NCBI RefSeq assembly: GCF_004138495.1
Contig: NZ_ML142874.1
Span: 16,111-25,779 of the forward strand
Direction of reading: 5' to 3'
Length of the DNA stretch: 9,669 nucleotides
DNA from: Phytoactinopolyspora endophytica
Lineage (GTDB): Bacteria > Actinomycetota > Actinomycetes > Jiangellales > Jiangellaceae
Position numbers and translations under genes: made by a program. Numbering within the stretch: the first letter of the stretch is position 1; every line of letters begins with the position of its first letter. Under the pieces are notes generated by a model that was not told the DNA's origin, did no database searches, and saw nothing but the letters and a program-made list of their open reading frames with translations. This document shows, in pieces, positions 1 through 6,470 of the stretch.

Positions 1-15
1 AGCATCGACGCTTGG

Positions 16-999
16 TCAGAGTCGGCCGCGATGGAGCCAGGCGAGCATGTCCTCGGGTGCCAGTTCAGCGGTCCGATCCCGGTAACGGGTCAGGTCGTCG
101 TCGGAGAGCAGCGCGTTGCCCGAGCCCGAGGTGCCCTGGCGGAAGAAAGCCGACCTGCTCTTCATGATCCCCGCCGGGTCCGGGGCGAGCCGCTCCGCGT
201 TGGCCCGCATGTGCTCGAAACCCGCCGCCTTCACCAGGGACGGCCAGGCCTCTTCCGGAACGGAGAAGCCCAGCCGGTCAGCGAGCCGGCGCATCTCGCC
301 CTCGAGATCGGAGGCGAGGTCGTCGTAGTGGACCAGAATGACGTTGCCCGCATCGAGGCGAGCCCACGCGTCGGACAGGTGCCACATCACGCCGGGCAGC
401 GAGTCCAGCTGATCTTGGGGGGCGGCGTCGCTGTCGATCCAGTCGCGCAGCCATTCCTCTAGTGGCTTCCGCACGCCCTGCTGTGCGTCCTGTTCGTCCT
501 TCGCGTCTCGTCCGTCCTTCGCGTCCCGCACGTCCTTCGCGTCCCGCTCATGCACGTCTCGTTCGGGCGACGATTCCTGGTCCGGCTCGCCGACGAGCCG
601 GCGGATGCGCTCCCGGTCCAGATTCTGCGCCTGATGGTAGAGCGACACCGCCATGTCCAGCGGATTCCGGGCGACCACGATGTAAGTGGCTCGCGGGTCC
701 AGCGGCACCCCATCAAGCGGCGTGTGGGTCTTGATGAACCGCCGATGCTCCTGCGCTTCCAGCCGCGCATAGACGTCGTCGCGCGGAACGATCAGCCAGT
801 CCAGCCACGGCGACAGCGTCGACAGCGGCGCCGGAAGATCCGGGGTCTGGAAGACCAGCAGCGCACAGATCATCTGCACCCAGGTGGTGCCGCTCTTGGA
901 ACGGGTGCTGATCACGATGTCGCCGTCCCGGAACGGAAAGCCGATCCAGCGGCCACTGTCTTCGTCCGGGGACTGGTAGCGATACGGGGCATCGGGCAT
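16..999 (-). CDS. PAPS-dependent sulfotransferase family protein
   Basis: Predicted cytoplasmic sulfotransferase, 327 aa, transferring a sulfuryl group from PAPS to an unidentified hydroxyl acceptor. Visible motifs follow the SULT fold: the 5'-phosphosulfate loop SKSGTTW (residues 34-40), the KTHTP motif with the likely catalytic base H92 (90-94), the 3'-phosphate segment ARNPLDMAVSLYH (110-122), and a C-terminal FFRQGTSG (285-292) matching the degenerate RKG PAPS-binding motif. There is no signal peptide or membrane segment. Residues about 147-174 are a highly charged insertion made of a repeated hexapeptide (see the repeat entry), lying between the 3'-phosphate segment and the acceptor-side helices. 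The gene starts 53 bp after the hydroxyacid dehydrogenase stop, on the same strand, with only a weak AGG-type ribosome site before the ATG. The family call is firm; the acceptor cannot be read from sequence. Confidence 0.9.
   Translation of the reverse strand: MPDAPYRYQSPDEDSGRWIGFPFRDGDIVISTRSKSGTTWVQMICALLVFQTPDLPAPLSTLSPWLDWLIVPRDDVYARLEAQEHRRFIKTHTPLDGVPLDPRATYIVVARNPLDMAVSLYHQAQNLDRERIRRLVGEPDQESSPERDVHERDAKDVRDAKDGRDAKDEQDAQQGVRKPLEEWLRDWIDSDAAPQDQLDSLPGVMWHLSDAWARLDAGNVILVHYDDLASDLEGEMRRLADRLGFSVPEEAWPSLVKAAGFEHMRANAERLAPDPAGIMKSRSAFFRQGTSGSGNALLSDDDLTRYRDRTAELAPEDMLAWLHRGRL
495..543 (-). repeat. 18-bp tandem repeat inside the sulfotransferase gene
   Basis: The 13-mer CGTCCTTCGCGTC occurs on the plus strand at 495, 513 and 531, an exact 18-bp period. 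Read on the coding strand it gives three copies of a hexapeptide R-D-A-K-D-x (residues about 152-169), followed by a degenerate fourth QDAQ. Such in-frame repeats usually arise by replication slippage. The encoded segment is probably a flexible or helical charged surface loop rather than part of the active site. Confidence 0.85.
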
Positions 1000-1052
1000 C
1001 CTGCGAGCCTAAACGAGGCCCCACTACCCTCTTCCGCCGGCTCAGGTCGGGC

Positions 1053-2036
1053 TCAGCTGAGCCGGCCGTCGCCGGACGCCACGTCGAGACCGGCCCGGAC
1101 GACGTTACGCCAGGTGCCGGAACCGAGGAGAGCCGAGGCGTTCTGCGCGATCAGATCGGCGTAACCGCGCGGGCGTCCACCCGCGGCGTGCGGACTGACG
1201 ATCACGTTGTCCAGCGCCCACAGGCCAGACTCCGCCGGCAACGGCTCGACCTCGAACACATCCAGCGCCGCGCCGCCGATCCGTCCGGCCGCGAGCGCCC
1301 GAACCAGCGCCGCCTCATCCACCGTGTTGCCCCGGCCGACGTTCACCAGCCAGGATGTCCGGGGCAGCAGACCGATCCGCCGTTCGTCGAGCGCGTGCTT
1401 GTTGTCTTCCACGCCCGGCAGGATCATCACCAAAACGTCCGTCTCCGGAAGCAGCCGGTCGACGTCGTCCTCGGTGACCACTGGGAAGCCGGCCCGCTCC
1501 CCGGCGGAACGCGCCACACCAGTGACATCGGCTCCCAGCATCCGCAGATACGGCGCCAGGGTCTGACCGATCCCACCGAAACCCCAGACCACCACCCGTG
1601 CGCCGGCGAGCGTCGTGAGCTCGCGGGCGTTGTCCAGGTCCTGCAGACCGCCTCGATCGCCCCAGCGTCGTTCCATCTGATCCCGGACAAAGACATCGAC
1701 CCGCCGTGCGGCCGCCAGGCTGAGCATCAAGGCATGCTCGGCGACAGTGGCGTCATGCAGGGAGGCACCGTTACAGATGGTCACAGTCTCGTCGAAGCCG
1801 GCAGCGACGACGTTCTCATACCCGGCTCCCAGAGTCTGCACCCACCGCAGACCGGGAAGCTCCCGGGCCGCCACCTCGGGCAGATCCTTCGCGCCTCCCC
1901 ACAGCACCAGCCCGTCGGCGGTCTTCGCCGACTCGGGCAGCGGCGCGGCCGGATCGTAGGCCACCGCGGTCGCACCGTCAGGCATGGGTATCCGGGTGTC
2001 GATCGTCGTCGGCAACAGGATCTGGACAGAGTTCAT
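1053..2036 (-). CDS. D-isomer-specific 2-hydroxyacid dehydrogenase
   Basis: Cytoplasmic NAD(P)-dependent oxidoreductase, 327 aa, interconverting a 2-oxoacid and the D-2-hydroxyacid. The catalytic domain is discontinuous (about 1-100 and 290-327) around a Rossmann domain (about 105-285). Visible features: the GFGGIG dinucleotide loop (152-157), catalytic Arg in NVGRG (R235), Glu in the FEVEPLP segment (E264) and the His of SPHAAG (H283). The Arg-Glu spacing of 29 residues matches the family. At the end of the second beta strand the usual NAD-selecting Asp is replaced by V-A-R-S (174-177), which points to NADPH, as in glyoxylate/hydroxypyruvate reductase-type members. The ATG is preceded by GGAAG about 10 nt upstream. 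It sits between proB and the sulfotransferase on the same strand. The physiological substrate is unknown; glyoxylate, hydroxypyruvate or phenylpyruvate would all be reasonable. Confidence 0.9.
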   Translation of the reverse strand: MNSVQILLPTTIDTRIPMPDGATAVAYDPAAPLPESAKTADGLVLWGGAKDLPEVAARELPGLRWVQTLGAGYENVVAAGFDETVTICNGASLHDATVAEHALMLSLAAARRVDVFVRDQMERRWGDRGGLQDLDNARELTTLAGARVVVWGFGGIGQTLAPYLRMLGADVTGVARSAGERAGFPVVTEDDVDRLLPETDVLVMILPGVEDNKHALDERRIGLLPRTSWLVNVGRGNTVDEAALVRALAAGRIGGAALDVFEVEPLPAESGLWALDNVIVSPHAAGGRPRGYADLIAQNASALLGSGTWRNVVRAGLDVASGDGRLS

Positions 2037-2095
2037 ACGGGCAAGTCTTCCGCGTCGGGGGTGACACGGTCACGCCGGGCCCCGCATAGTGGTGA

Positions 2096-2139
2096 CGTCC
2101 TGCAACCCCCGAGCGCCAGATGGCTCGCGGCGCAGGACG
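2096..2139 (-). terminator. nested inverted repeat in the proB - dehydrogenase gap (possible terminator)
   Basis: The 131-bp gap holds an 8-bp perfect inverted repeat (CGTCCTGC 2096-2103 with GCAGGACG 2132-2139) enclosing a second 5-bp one (CGAGC 2110-2114 with GCTCG 2123-2127). The RNA read leftwards after the proB stop would fold into an extended hairpin about 30 nt past the stop codon. No U-tract follows, so it would be a terminator of the U-less kind proposed for some actinobacteria, or only an attenuating or protecting hairpin. Confidence 0.4.
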
Positions 2140-2167
2140 CAAAGAGGCGGAAGGCGGGGACGCGGGT

Positions 2168-3301
2168 TCAGCGCGACTGCAGAACGACCATGTCGTCGCG
2201 GTGGATGACCTCCCGCTCGTACTCCATTCCCAGCTCCTGGGCGAGCTCTCTGGTGGAACGCCCCAACAGGGGCGGCAGCTCAGCGGCGTCGTAGTTCACC
2301 AGTCCGCGAGCGACGACGGCGCCCTCCGGGTCGACGATGTCCACCGGATCGCCGGCCGTGAACGAGCCGTCGACAGCGGTGATGCCGGCCGGCAGCAGAG
2401 ACTTTCGGCGCTCGACCACCGCGCGCACCGCGCCCGTGTCGAGATGCAGCCGGCCGAGGCCGTCCGCGATGTGCTCCAGCCACAGCAGGCGGGTAGAACG
2501 GCGCCGCGCACGAGAATGGAACCAGGTGCCTACCTCGTCACCGTGCAACGCCTCCACCGCCTCCGAGGCCGAGGCCAGCAGCACCTCGATTCCTGAACCG
2601 GTCGCGATGGAGGCCGCCTCCACCTTGGTCTGCATGCCGCCACTGCCCAGGCCCGACGACCCGGTGCCGCCGATCTTCAGTCCGTCCAGGTCCGACAGGT
2701 CATGCACGTCCGCCACCCGGGCCGTGCCCGGACGGCGGGGATCGCCGTCGTACAAGCCGTCGACGTCGGACAACAGAACCAGCGCGTCCGCATGGACCAG
2801 CTGGGCGACCAAGGCGGCGAGCCGGTCGTTGTCACCGAACCGGATCTCCTGCGTCGCCACCGTGTCGTTCTCGTTGACCACCGGCACCACCCCGAGTTTC
2901 AGGAGCATGTGCAAGGTGCGGTACGCGTTGCGGTAGTGCGACCGGCGGGTCACGTCGTCGACGGTCAGCAGCACCTGACCCACCTGTAGGCCATGAGACG
3001 CGAACGCCCCGGTGTAATGGGCGATCAGCAGCCCCTGGCCGACGCTGGCCGCTGCCTGCTGGCGGGCCAGGTCACGCGGGCGGGTGGGAATGCTCAATGG
3101 CGCCAGCCCGGTGGCGATCGCCCCGGAAGAGACCAACACCACCTCCCGGCCGCTCGCCCGCACCCGAGCCAGCGCGCTCACAAGTGCGTCCAGCCGGCTC
3201 TCGTCGAGCCCACCGCTGGTGGTGGTCAAGGACGACGATCCGACCTTGACGACCACCCGGGAGGCCTTGGCAATGGCTTCGCGTCGGCCTGCTGATCCCA
3301 T
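2168..3301 (-). CDS. proB: glutamate 5-kinase
   Basis: Phosphorylates L-glutamate with ATP to gamma-glutamyl phosphate, the first and normally proline-inhibited step of proline synthesis. The 377-aa protein has the complete two-domain layout: an amino-acid-kinase domain (about 12-262) with VVKVGSSSLT (17-26, K19), SSGAIATG (58-65), QQAAASVGQG (81-90), NENDTV (143-148), FGDNDRLAA (155-163), SDVDGLYDGDPR (178-189) and GSGGMQTKVEAA (219-230), followed by a PUA domain (about 280-370). Length and motifs are those of standard bacterial ProB. The ATG is preceded by GAGGAAGG with about 7 nt spacing. The gene starts 43 bp after the obg stop, so the two are probably cotranscribed. The partner proA is not in this window; a hydroxyacid dehydrogenase follows instead. 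Confidence 0.97.
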   Translation of the reverse strand: MGSAGRREAIAKASRVVVKVGSSSLTTTSGGLDESRLDALVSALARVRASGREVVLVSSGAIATGLAPLSIPTRPRDLARQQAAASVGQGLLIAHYTGAFASHGLQVGQVLLTVDDVTRRSHYRNAYRTLHMLLKLGVVPVVNENDTVATQEIRFGDNDRLAALVAQLVHADALVLLSDVDGLYDGDPRRPGTARVADVHDLSDLDGLKIGGTGSSGLGSGGMQTKVEAASIATGSGIEVLLASASEAVEALHGDEVGTWFHSRARRRSTRLLWLEHIADGLGRLHLDTGAVRAVVERRKSLLPAGITAVDGSFTAGDPVDIVDPEGAVVARGLVNYDAAELPPLLGRSTRELAQELGMEYEREVIHRDDMVVLQSR

Positions 3302-3344
3302 CCTCAGCCTTCCTCATCTCCCCTGGCACCCGCCGGGCCGGGAG

Positions 3345-4709
3345 TCAATTCTCCAGCCGGGAGTCCGTCCCGCGGGGCCCCAGCCGCTCCGCACCACTGG
3401 AAATCGTCGGCTCCCAGTCGAACACCACGGCGTCCTCACCACCGATGACCACTTCGTCACCACCATGGGCACCGGCCTTGACCAGCTCGTCCTCGACACC
3501 CAGCCGAGCGAGTCTATCGGCCAGGTACCCGACCGCCTCGTCGTTGGTGAAGTCTGTCTGGCGTACCCAGCGCTCCGGCTTCACGCCTCGGATACGGTAC
3601 CGCTCGCCCTCGTGGGTGCGCTCCTTGGTGACGGTGAATCCCTCGTCGTCGACGGCCGTCGGACGCAGCACCATCCGGGTGGGCTCCGGCGGCGGCGCGG
3701 CCGATCGGGCGGCACTGACGATGCGGGCCATCTCGAACGCCAGCTCACGCAGACCCTCGCGGGAGACCGCCGAGACCATGAACACCGGCCAGCCACGGGC
3801 GACCACCTCGGCGCGCACGAACTCCGCCAGCTCCCGGCCCTCAGGAATGTCGACCTTGTTCAGCACCACAAGGCGCGGCCGCTCGGCCAGTCCGCCGTAC
3901 TTCTCCAGCTCGGCCTCGATGACGTCCACGTCCGACAGTGGGTCGCGGCCCGGTTCGAGGGTGGCGCAGTCCACGATGTGTGCCAGGGCTGCGCATCTTT
4001 CGACGTGGCGGAGGAACGTATGCCCCAGACCTCGGCCCTCGCTGGCACCCTCGATCAGGCCCGGCACGTCGGCGACCGTGAATCGGACGTCGCCGGCCTC
4101 CACCACCCCGAGATTCGGTACGAGTGTGGTGAACGGATAGTCCGCGATCTTCGGACGAGCCGCAGAGATGGCCGCGATCAGGCTGGACTTACCCGCGCTC
4201 GGGAACCCGACCAACCCGATGTCCGCGACGCTCTTCAGCTCCAGCACGACGTCGAGCGTCTCGCCTGGCTCGCCGAGAAGCGCGAAGCCGGGGGCTTTGC
4301 GCTTCGTGCTCGCCAACGCGGCGTTACCGAGGCCTCCACGCCCGCCCCGTGCGACGACCAGCGTGGTATCGATGCCGACCAGGTCGGCGATCACCTCGCC
4401 GCCGGGCGTGGAGACGGTGGTCCCGTCTGGAACCATGAGCACGACGTCATCGCCGTCGGCTCCGCTGCGATGACCGCCCTCCCCGGCGGAGCCGTTGCCG
4501 GCGCGCCGGTGCGGTGAGCGGTGGTAGTCGAGCAGCGTCGTGGTGTTGGCGTCGACCACGAGGACGATGTCCCCGCCGCGCCCACCGTTGCCTCCGTCCG
4601 GGCCACCCAGCGGTTTGAACTTCTCTCGATGTACGGACGCACAGCCATGACCGCCGTTGCCGGCAGCCAGGTGGAGCACCACACGGTCGACGAACGACGG
4701 TATCGCCAC
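3345..4709 (-). CDS. obg: Obg/CgtA family GTPase, ribosome assembly and stress control
   Basis: Essential P-loop GTPase acting in 50S subunit maturation and growth/stress signalling. The 454-aa protein shows all three domains of actinobacterial Obg: the glycine-rich N-terminal Obg fold (about 2-158, with GNGGHGC and [13 protein letters not shown]), the G domain (about 160-335) with G1 GFPSAGKSS (168-176), G2 threonine in DYPFTTL (190-196), G3 DVPGLIEGA (214-222), G4 NKVD (284-287) and G5 SAV (313-315), and the C-terminal OCT domain (about 348-432) with a short acidic/polar tail. The start is GTG at 4707-4709, fixed by an excellent Shine-Dalgarno. It follows rplU-rpmA in the conserved order but is separated from them by an intrinsic terminator. 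It probably shares a transcript with proB. Confidence 0.97.
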   Translation of the reverse strand: MAIPSFVDRVVLHLAAGNGGHGCASVHREKFKPLGGPDGGNGGRGGDIVLVVDANTTTLLDYHRSPHRRAGNGSAGEGGHRSGADGDDVVLMVPDGTTVSTPGGEVIADLVGIDTTLVVARGGRGGLGNAALASTKRKAPGFALLGEPGETLDVVLELKSVADIGLVGFPSAGKSSLIAAISAARPKIADYPFTTLVPNLGVVEAGDVRFTVADVPGLIEGASEGRGLGHTFLRHVERCAALAHIVDCATLEPGRDPLSDVDVIEAELEKYGGLAERPRLVVLNKVDIPEGRELAEFVRAEVVARGWPVFMVSAVSREGLRELAFEMARIVSAARSAAPPPEPTRMVLRPTAVDDEGFTVTKERTHEGERYRIRGVKPERWVRQTDFTNDEAVGYLADRLARLGVEDELVKAGAHGGDEVVIGGEDAVVFDWEPTISSGAERLGPRGTDSRLEN

Positions 4710-4715
4710 AGCCCG

Positions 4716-4725
4716 TCACCTCCCT
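4716..4725 (-). promoter_or_regulatory. strong ribosome binding site of obg, deciding a GTG start
   Basis: On the minus strand AGGGAGGTGA lies 6 nt before the GTG at 4709-4707. It is an almost perfect anti-16S match and fixes the start codon, since the conserved Obg N-terminus begins immediately there. The 7-bp inverted repeat CAGCCCG (4709-4715) / CGGGCTG (4753-4759) brackets it and includes the first base of the start codon. Confidence 0.85.
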
Positions 4726-4840
4726 TATCGTTATCCGGTTCGATCGGCCGGCCGGGCTGAACCACATGCCCGTCGATCACTTCACCACGCTAGTCGTCCC
4801 TGCCACAGGCGGCGGCGCGGAGAAGACATAGCTGCGGCAC

Positions 4841-4876
4841 AAAAGAAAAAGCGGGCCGGTCGTGTGACCGGCCCGC
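4841..4876 (-). terminator. intrinsic terminator of the rplU-rpmA operon
   Basis: A perfect 11-bp GC-rich inverted repeat (4851-4861 with 4866-4876) closes on a 4-nt loop. Read leftwards it is followed directly by TTTTTCTTTT (4850-4841 on the minus strand). The stem begins about 28 nt after the rpmA stop codon. Stem, tetraloop and U-tract together form a textbook Rho-independent terminator, oriented to end the rplU-rpmA transcript before obg. Confidence 0.93.
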
Positions 4877-4904
4877 TGAAGTCGATTGATCCCTGACGCG
4901 GAGG

Positions 4905-5165
4905 TCACTCCCCCGCAGGCGGGACGATGTTGACGACCTTGCGGCCTCGCTTGCGGCCGAACTCGACGGTTCCGACGCTGGTCGCGAAGAGCGTGTCGTC
5001 TTTCCCGCGACCGACGTTGTCGCCCGGGTGGAAATGGGTGCCGCGCTGGCGGACGATGATCTCGCCCTCGTTGACCAGCTGGCCGCCGAAGCGCTTCACG
5101 CCGAGCCGCTGTGCGTTGGAGTCGCGCCCGTTCTTACTGGACGAGGCGCCCTTCTTGTGAGCCAT
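4905..5165 (-). CDS. rpmA: 50S ribosomal protein L27
   Basis: Small basic protein of the large ribosomal subunit whose N-terminal tail reaches towards the peptidyl-transferase centre. The 86-aa product begins [16 protein letters not shown] and contains the family signature around [21 protein letters not shown] (28-48), ending in a basic beta segment ([11 protein letters not shown]). The N-terminus has no cleavable extension of the kind seen in Firmicutes, so it needs no processing protease. It starts 9 bp after the rplU stop codon, with AGGA as a modest ribosome site, and so is translated from the rplU transcript. Identity is certain from length, sequence and context. Confidence 0.98.
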   Translation of the reverse strand: MAHKKGASSSKNGRDSNAQRLGVKRFGGQLVNEGEIIVRQRGTHFHPGDNVGRGKDDTLFATSVGTVEFGRKRGRKVVNIVPPAGE

Positions 5166-5174
5166 CGCGCAATC

Positions 5175-5486
5175 CTACTTCGTCTCGATACCGGTGATCT
5201 TCACCTGGGTGTACTTCTGCCGGTGCCCCTGGCGCCGACGGTACCCCGTCTTGTTCTTGTAACGGAGAATGTGGATCTTCGGACCCTTCACCTCGTCGAG
5301 GACCTCGCCGGTCACCGAAACCTGGGCCAGCTTGTTCGGGTCACTGGTGACGGTCTCGCCGTCGACCACAAGCAACGCCGGAAGGGTAACCGTCGATCCG
5401 ATCTCATTGCCGAGCCGGTCGACATCGACGACATCGCCGACGGACACCTTCTGTTGGTTGCCGCCGCTACGGACGATCGCGTACAC
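5175..5486 (-). CDS. rplU: 50S ribosomal protein L21
   Basis: Large-subunit protein that binds 23S rRNA. The 103-aa product has the L21 pattern throughout: [14 protein letters not shown] at the N-terminus, GDVVDVDRL (17-25), and the C-terminal signature [19 protein letters not shown] (72-90) that contacts RNA. The start is GTG (5484-5486), since the conserved MYAIV N-terminus begins exactly there. The ribosome site is weak (a GAGAG/GTGAG purine run), which may leave room for translational control. It is the first gene of the rplU-rpmA unit and lies behind a promoter at about 5596-5625 and a leader of about 100 nt. Confidence 0.98.
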   Translation of the reverse strand: MYAIVRSGGNQQKVSVGDVVDVDRLGNEIGSTVTLPALLVVDGETVTSDPNKLAQVSVTGEVLDEVKGPKIHILRYKNKTGYRRRQGHRQKYTQVKITGIETK

Positions 5487-5538
5487 CGCGGTCTCACTCT
5501 CTCAATCGGGCCTGATAGCTCGTCGGGCGTCTGGGCAC

Positions 5539-5566
5539 GCATACGCCGCTGCCAAGCGGGCATACG
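5539..5566 (-). promoter_or_regulatory. hairpin flanked by direct repeats in the rplU leader
   Basis: On the plus strand the order is GCATACG (5539-5545), CCGCT, loop GCCA, AGCGG, then GCATACG again (5560-5566). A 5-bp hairpin with a tetraloop is thus bracketed exactly by two identical 7-mers with a 21-bp period. It lies within the predicted rplU 5' untranslated region, about 55 nt before the GTG. It could be a protein-binding RNA or DNA element; the function is unproven. Confidence 0.4.
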
Positions 5567-5595
5567 GGTCTCGACGTGAAACACGCCGACGACCA

Positions 5596-5625
5596 AGGAT
5601 ACGGAGCCGCACCGCCTGTGGTCAA
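5596..5625 (-). promoter_or_regulatory. predicted housekeeping promoter of rplU-rpmA
   Basis: On the minus strand TTGACC (5625-5620) is followed after 18 bp by TATCCT (5601-5596), close to the actinobacterial housekeeping consensus TTGAC(C/A)/TANNNT. Transcription would begin near 5589, giving a 5' leader of about 100 nt before the rplU GTG. No better pair was seen in this intergenic region. Confidence 0.6.
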
Positions 5626-5653
5626 ACCCAGCACCCGAAGCGCGGCAGCACGT

Positions 5654-5703
5654 GATCAGATACGAGTATACGGCGTCATGGCGCCACAAACTCGTATCTG
5701 ATC
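5654..5703 (-). terminator. 14-bp perfect inverted repeat between the regulator gene and rplU
   Basis: GATCAGATACGAGT (5654-5667) is repeated in perfect inverted orientation at 5690-5703 with a 22-nt spacer. The spacer itself contains a GGCG/CGCC mini-stem around TCATGG. It begins 33 bp after the stop of the GntR-type gene. As RNA it would be a long, AT-rich hairpin without a U-tract, possibly a U-less terminator insulating rplU from upstream transcription. Each arm also carries an ATC-N-GAT palindrome also found near the glycosidase genes, so an operator role is a real alternative. Confidence 0.5.
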
Positions 5704-5736
5704 TAGCACCACCTCATCGCGCCTGACGACGCAGGA

Positions 5737-6420
5737 TCAGCTGCCGGCCGTGAGCGCTTGCCGGAGCCATTGCTCGACACCCGCGACATGCACCGTCATC
5801 CAGGATCGGGCGATCTCCGGTTGCCCGGCCGCGAGCGCGTCGAAGACCGCACGGTGCTCGTTGAGCGTCCGCCCCGGAGCACCTTGCTCGGTGAGCCCGC
5901 GCCACACCCGCGCCCGCTGGGTCGGCGCCGACAGTCCGTCGATCAGCGACGCCAGCACGGGGTTCCCGGACGCGTCCGCGATGCGACGGTGGAACTCCAG
6001 GTCGTTCGCGACAAGCTTCTCCACCGGCGCGTCCGCGCTGATCTCATCCAGCAGCCCGCGCAGGTCCAGCAGTTGATCGTCGGTGATCCGCAACGCCGCC
6101 ATCGCCGCCGCGGCCGGCTCCATGATCCGCCGTACCTCGAAGAAGTGCAGCACCGAGTCGTCGCTGTGGAAGTCGACGACGAAGTTCATCGCCTCCAGCA
6201 GCAGCGGTGAGTCGAGACTCGTCACGTAGGTGCCGTCGCCTTGCCGGACGTCGAGGATGTTCATCAGCGCCAGCGCCCGGACCGCCTCTCGCAGCGAGTT
6301 CCGCGCCAATCCGAGCCGCGATGCGAGGTCTGACTCTCGCGGCAGCCGATCGCCCGGTTTGAGCTCCCCGCCGACGATCATTCCCTTGATCTTGAGGATC
6401 GCCTCATCGGTGACGGCCAT
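5737..6420 (-). CDS. FadR/FCD-type GntR family transcriptional regulator
   Basis: One-component DNA-binding regulator, 227 aa. A GntR winged helix-turn-helix spans about 5-68 (PGDRLPRESDLASRLGLARNS then LREAVRAL and the wing QGDGTYV). The C-terminal all-helical FCD ligand domain spans about 90-220 and keeps a metal/ligand set typical of the family: D140 and H144 in NDLEFHRRI, H189 in NEHRAVFDAL and H211 in TVHVAG. Known members sense small carboxylates or sugar acids and usually repress nearby genes. The ATG is preceded by a very strong GGAGG-type ribosome site. The gene is 50 bp downstream of the GH20 gene on the same strand, and ATCGGAT lies 19 bp upstream of its start. Control of the neighbouring glycosidases and of itself is inferred; the effector is unknown. 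Confidence 0.93.
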   Translation of the reverse strand: MAVTDEAILKIKGMIVGGELKPGDRLPRESDLASRLGLARNSLREAVRALALMNILDVRQGDGTYVTSLDSPLLLEAMNFVVDFHSDDSVLHFFEVRRIMEPAAAAMAALRITDDQLLDLRGLLDEISADAPVEKLVANDLEFHRRIADASGNPVLASLIDGLSAPTQRARVWRGLTEQGAPGRTLNEHRAVFDALAAGQPEIARSWMTVHVAGVEQWLRQALTAGS

Positions 6421-6438
6421 ACTCCCCCTCCGTGAAAG

Positions 6439-6446
6439 ATCGGATG
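6439..6446. promoter_or_regulatory. candidate operator upstream of the GntR gene
   Basis: The odd-centred palindrome ATC-G-GAT (6439-6445) lies between the GH20 stop and the regulator start. The same ATC-N-GAT core is present in the GH20/GH29 divergent region and in the inverted repeat downstream of the regulator, which would suit an autoregulatory site. There is no experimental or comparative support yet. Confidence 0.35.
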
Positions 6447-6470
6447 TCTCGTCACAGAGTATGCCCGTTC

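Noticed and set aside
1188..2294. A 368-codon plus-strand open frame opposite the dehydrogenase and the proB end
   Set aside because: Antisense to the conserved dehydrogenase, low-complexity basic composition, no motif and no ribosome site that fits.
3084..4517. A 477-codon plus-strand open frame opposite proB and obg
   Set aside because: It is antisense to two unmistakable genes, crosses their boundary, and has a His/Arg/Pro/Gln-rich composition with no recognisable domain. Long antisense frames are expected in high-GC DNA.
4745..4754. CGGCCGGCCG palindrome as an operator or terminator
   Set aside because: Short GC-only palindromes are common by chance here; there is no loop or U-tract, so it is not listed as a separate feature.
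5487..5736. A small gene or structured RNA gene in the 250-bp gap before rplU
   Set aside because: No frame has a credible start, ribosome site and coding pattern, and no tRNA-like or known riboswitch fold was recognised. The promoter, leader hairpin and inverted repeat explain the conserved-looking parts.
6421..6470. A promoter with TACTCT as -10 directly before the GntR gene
   Set aside because: TACTCT is visible in the 50-bp gap, but no acceptable -35 lies at 16-19 bp. Cotranscription with the GH20 gene is just as likely, so no promoter is called.
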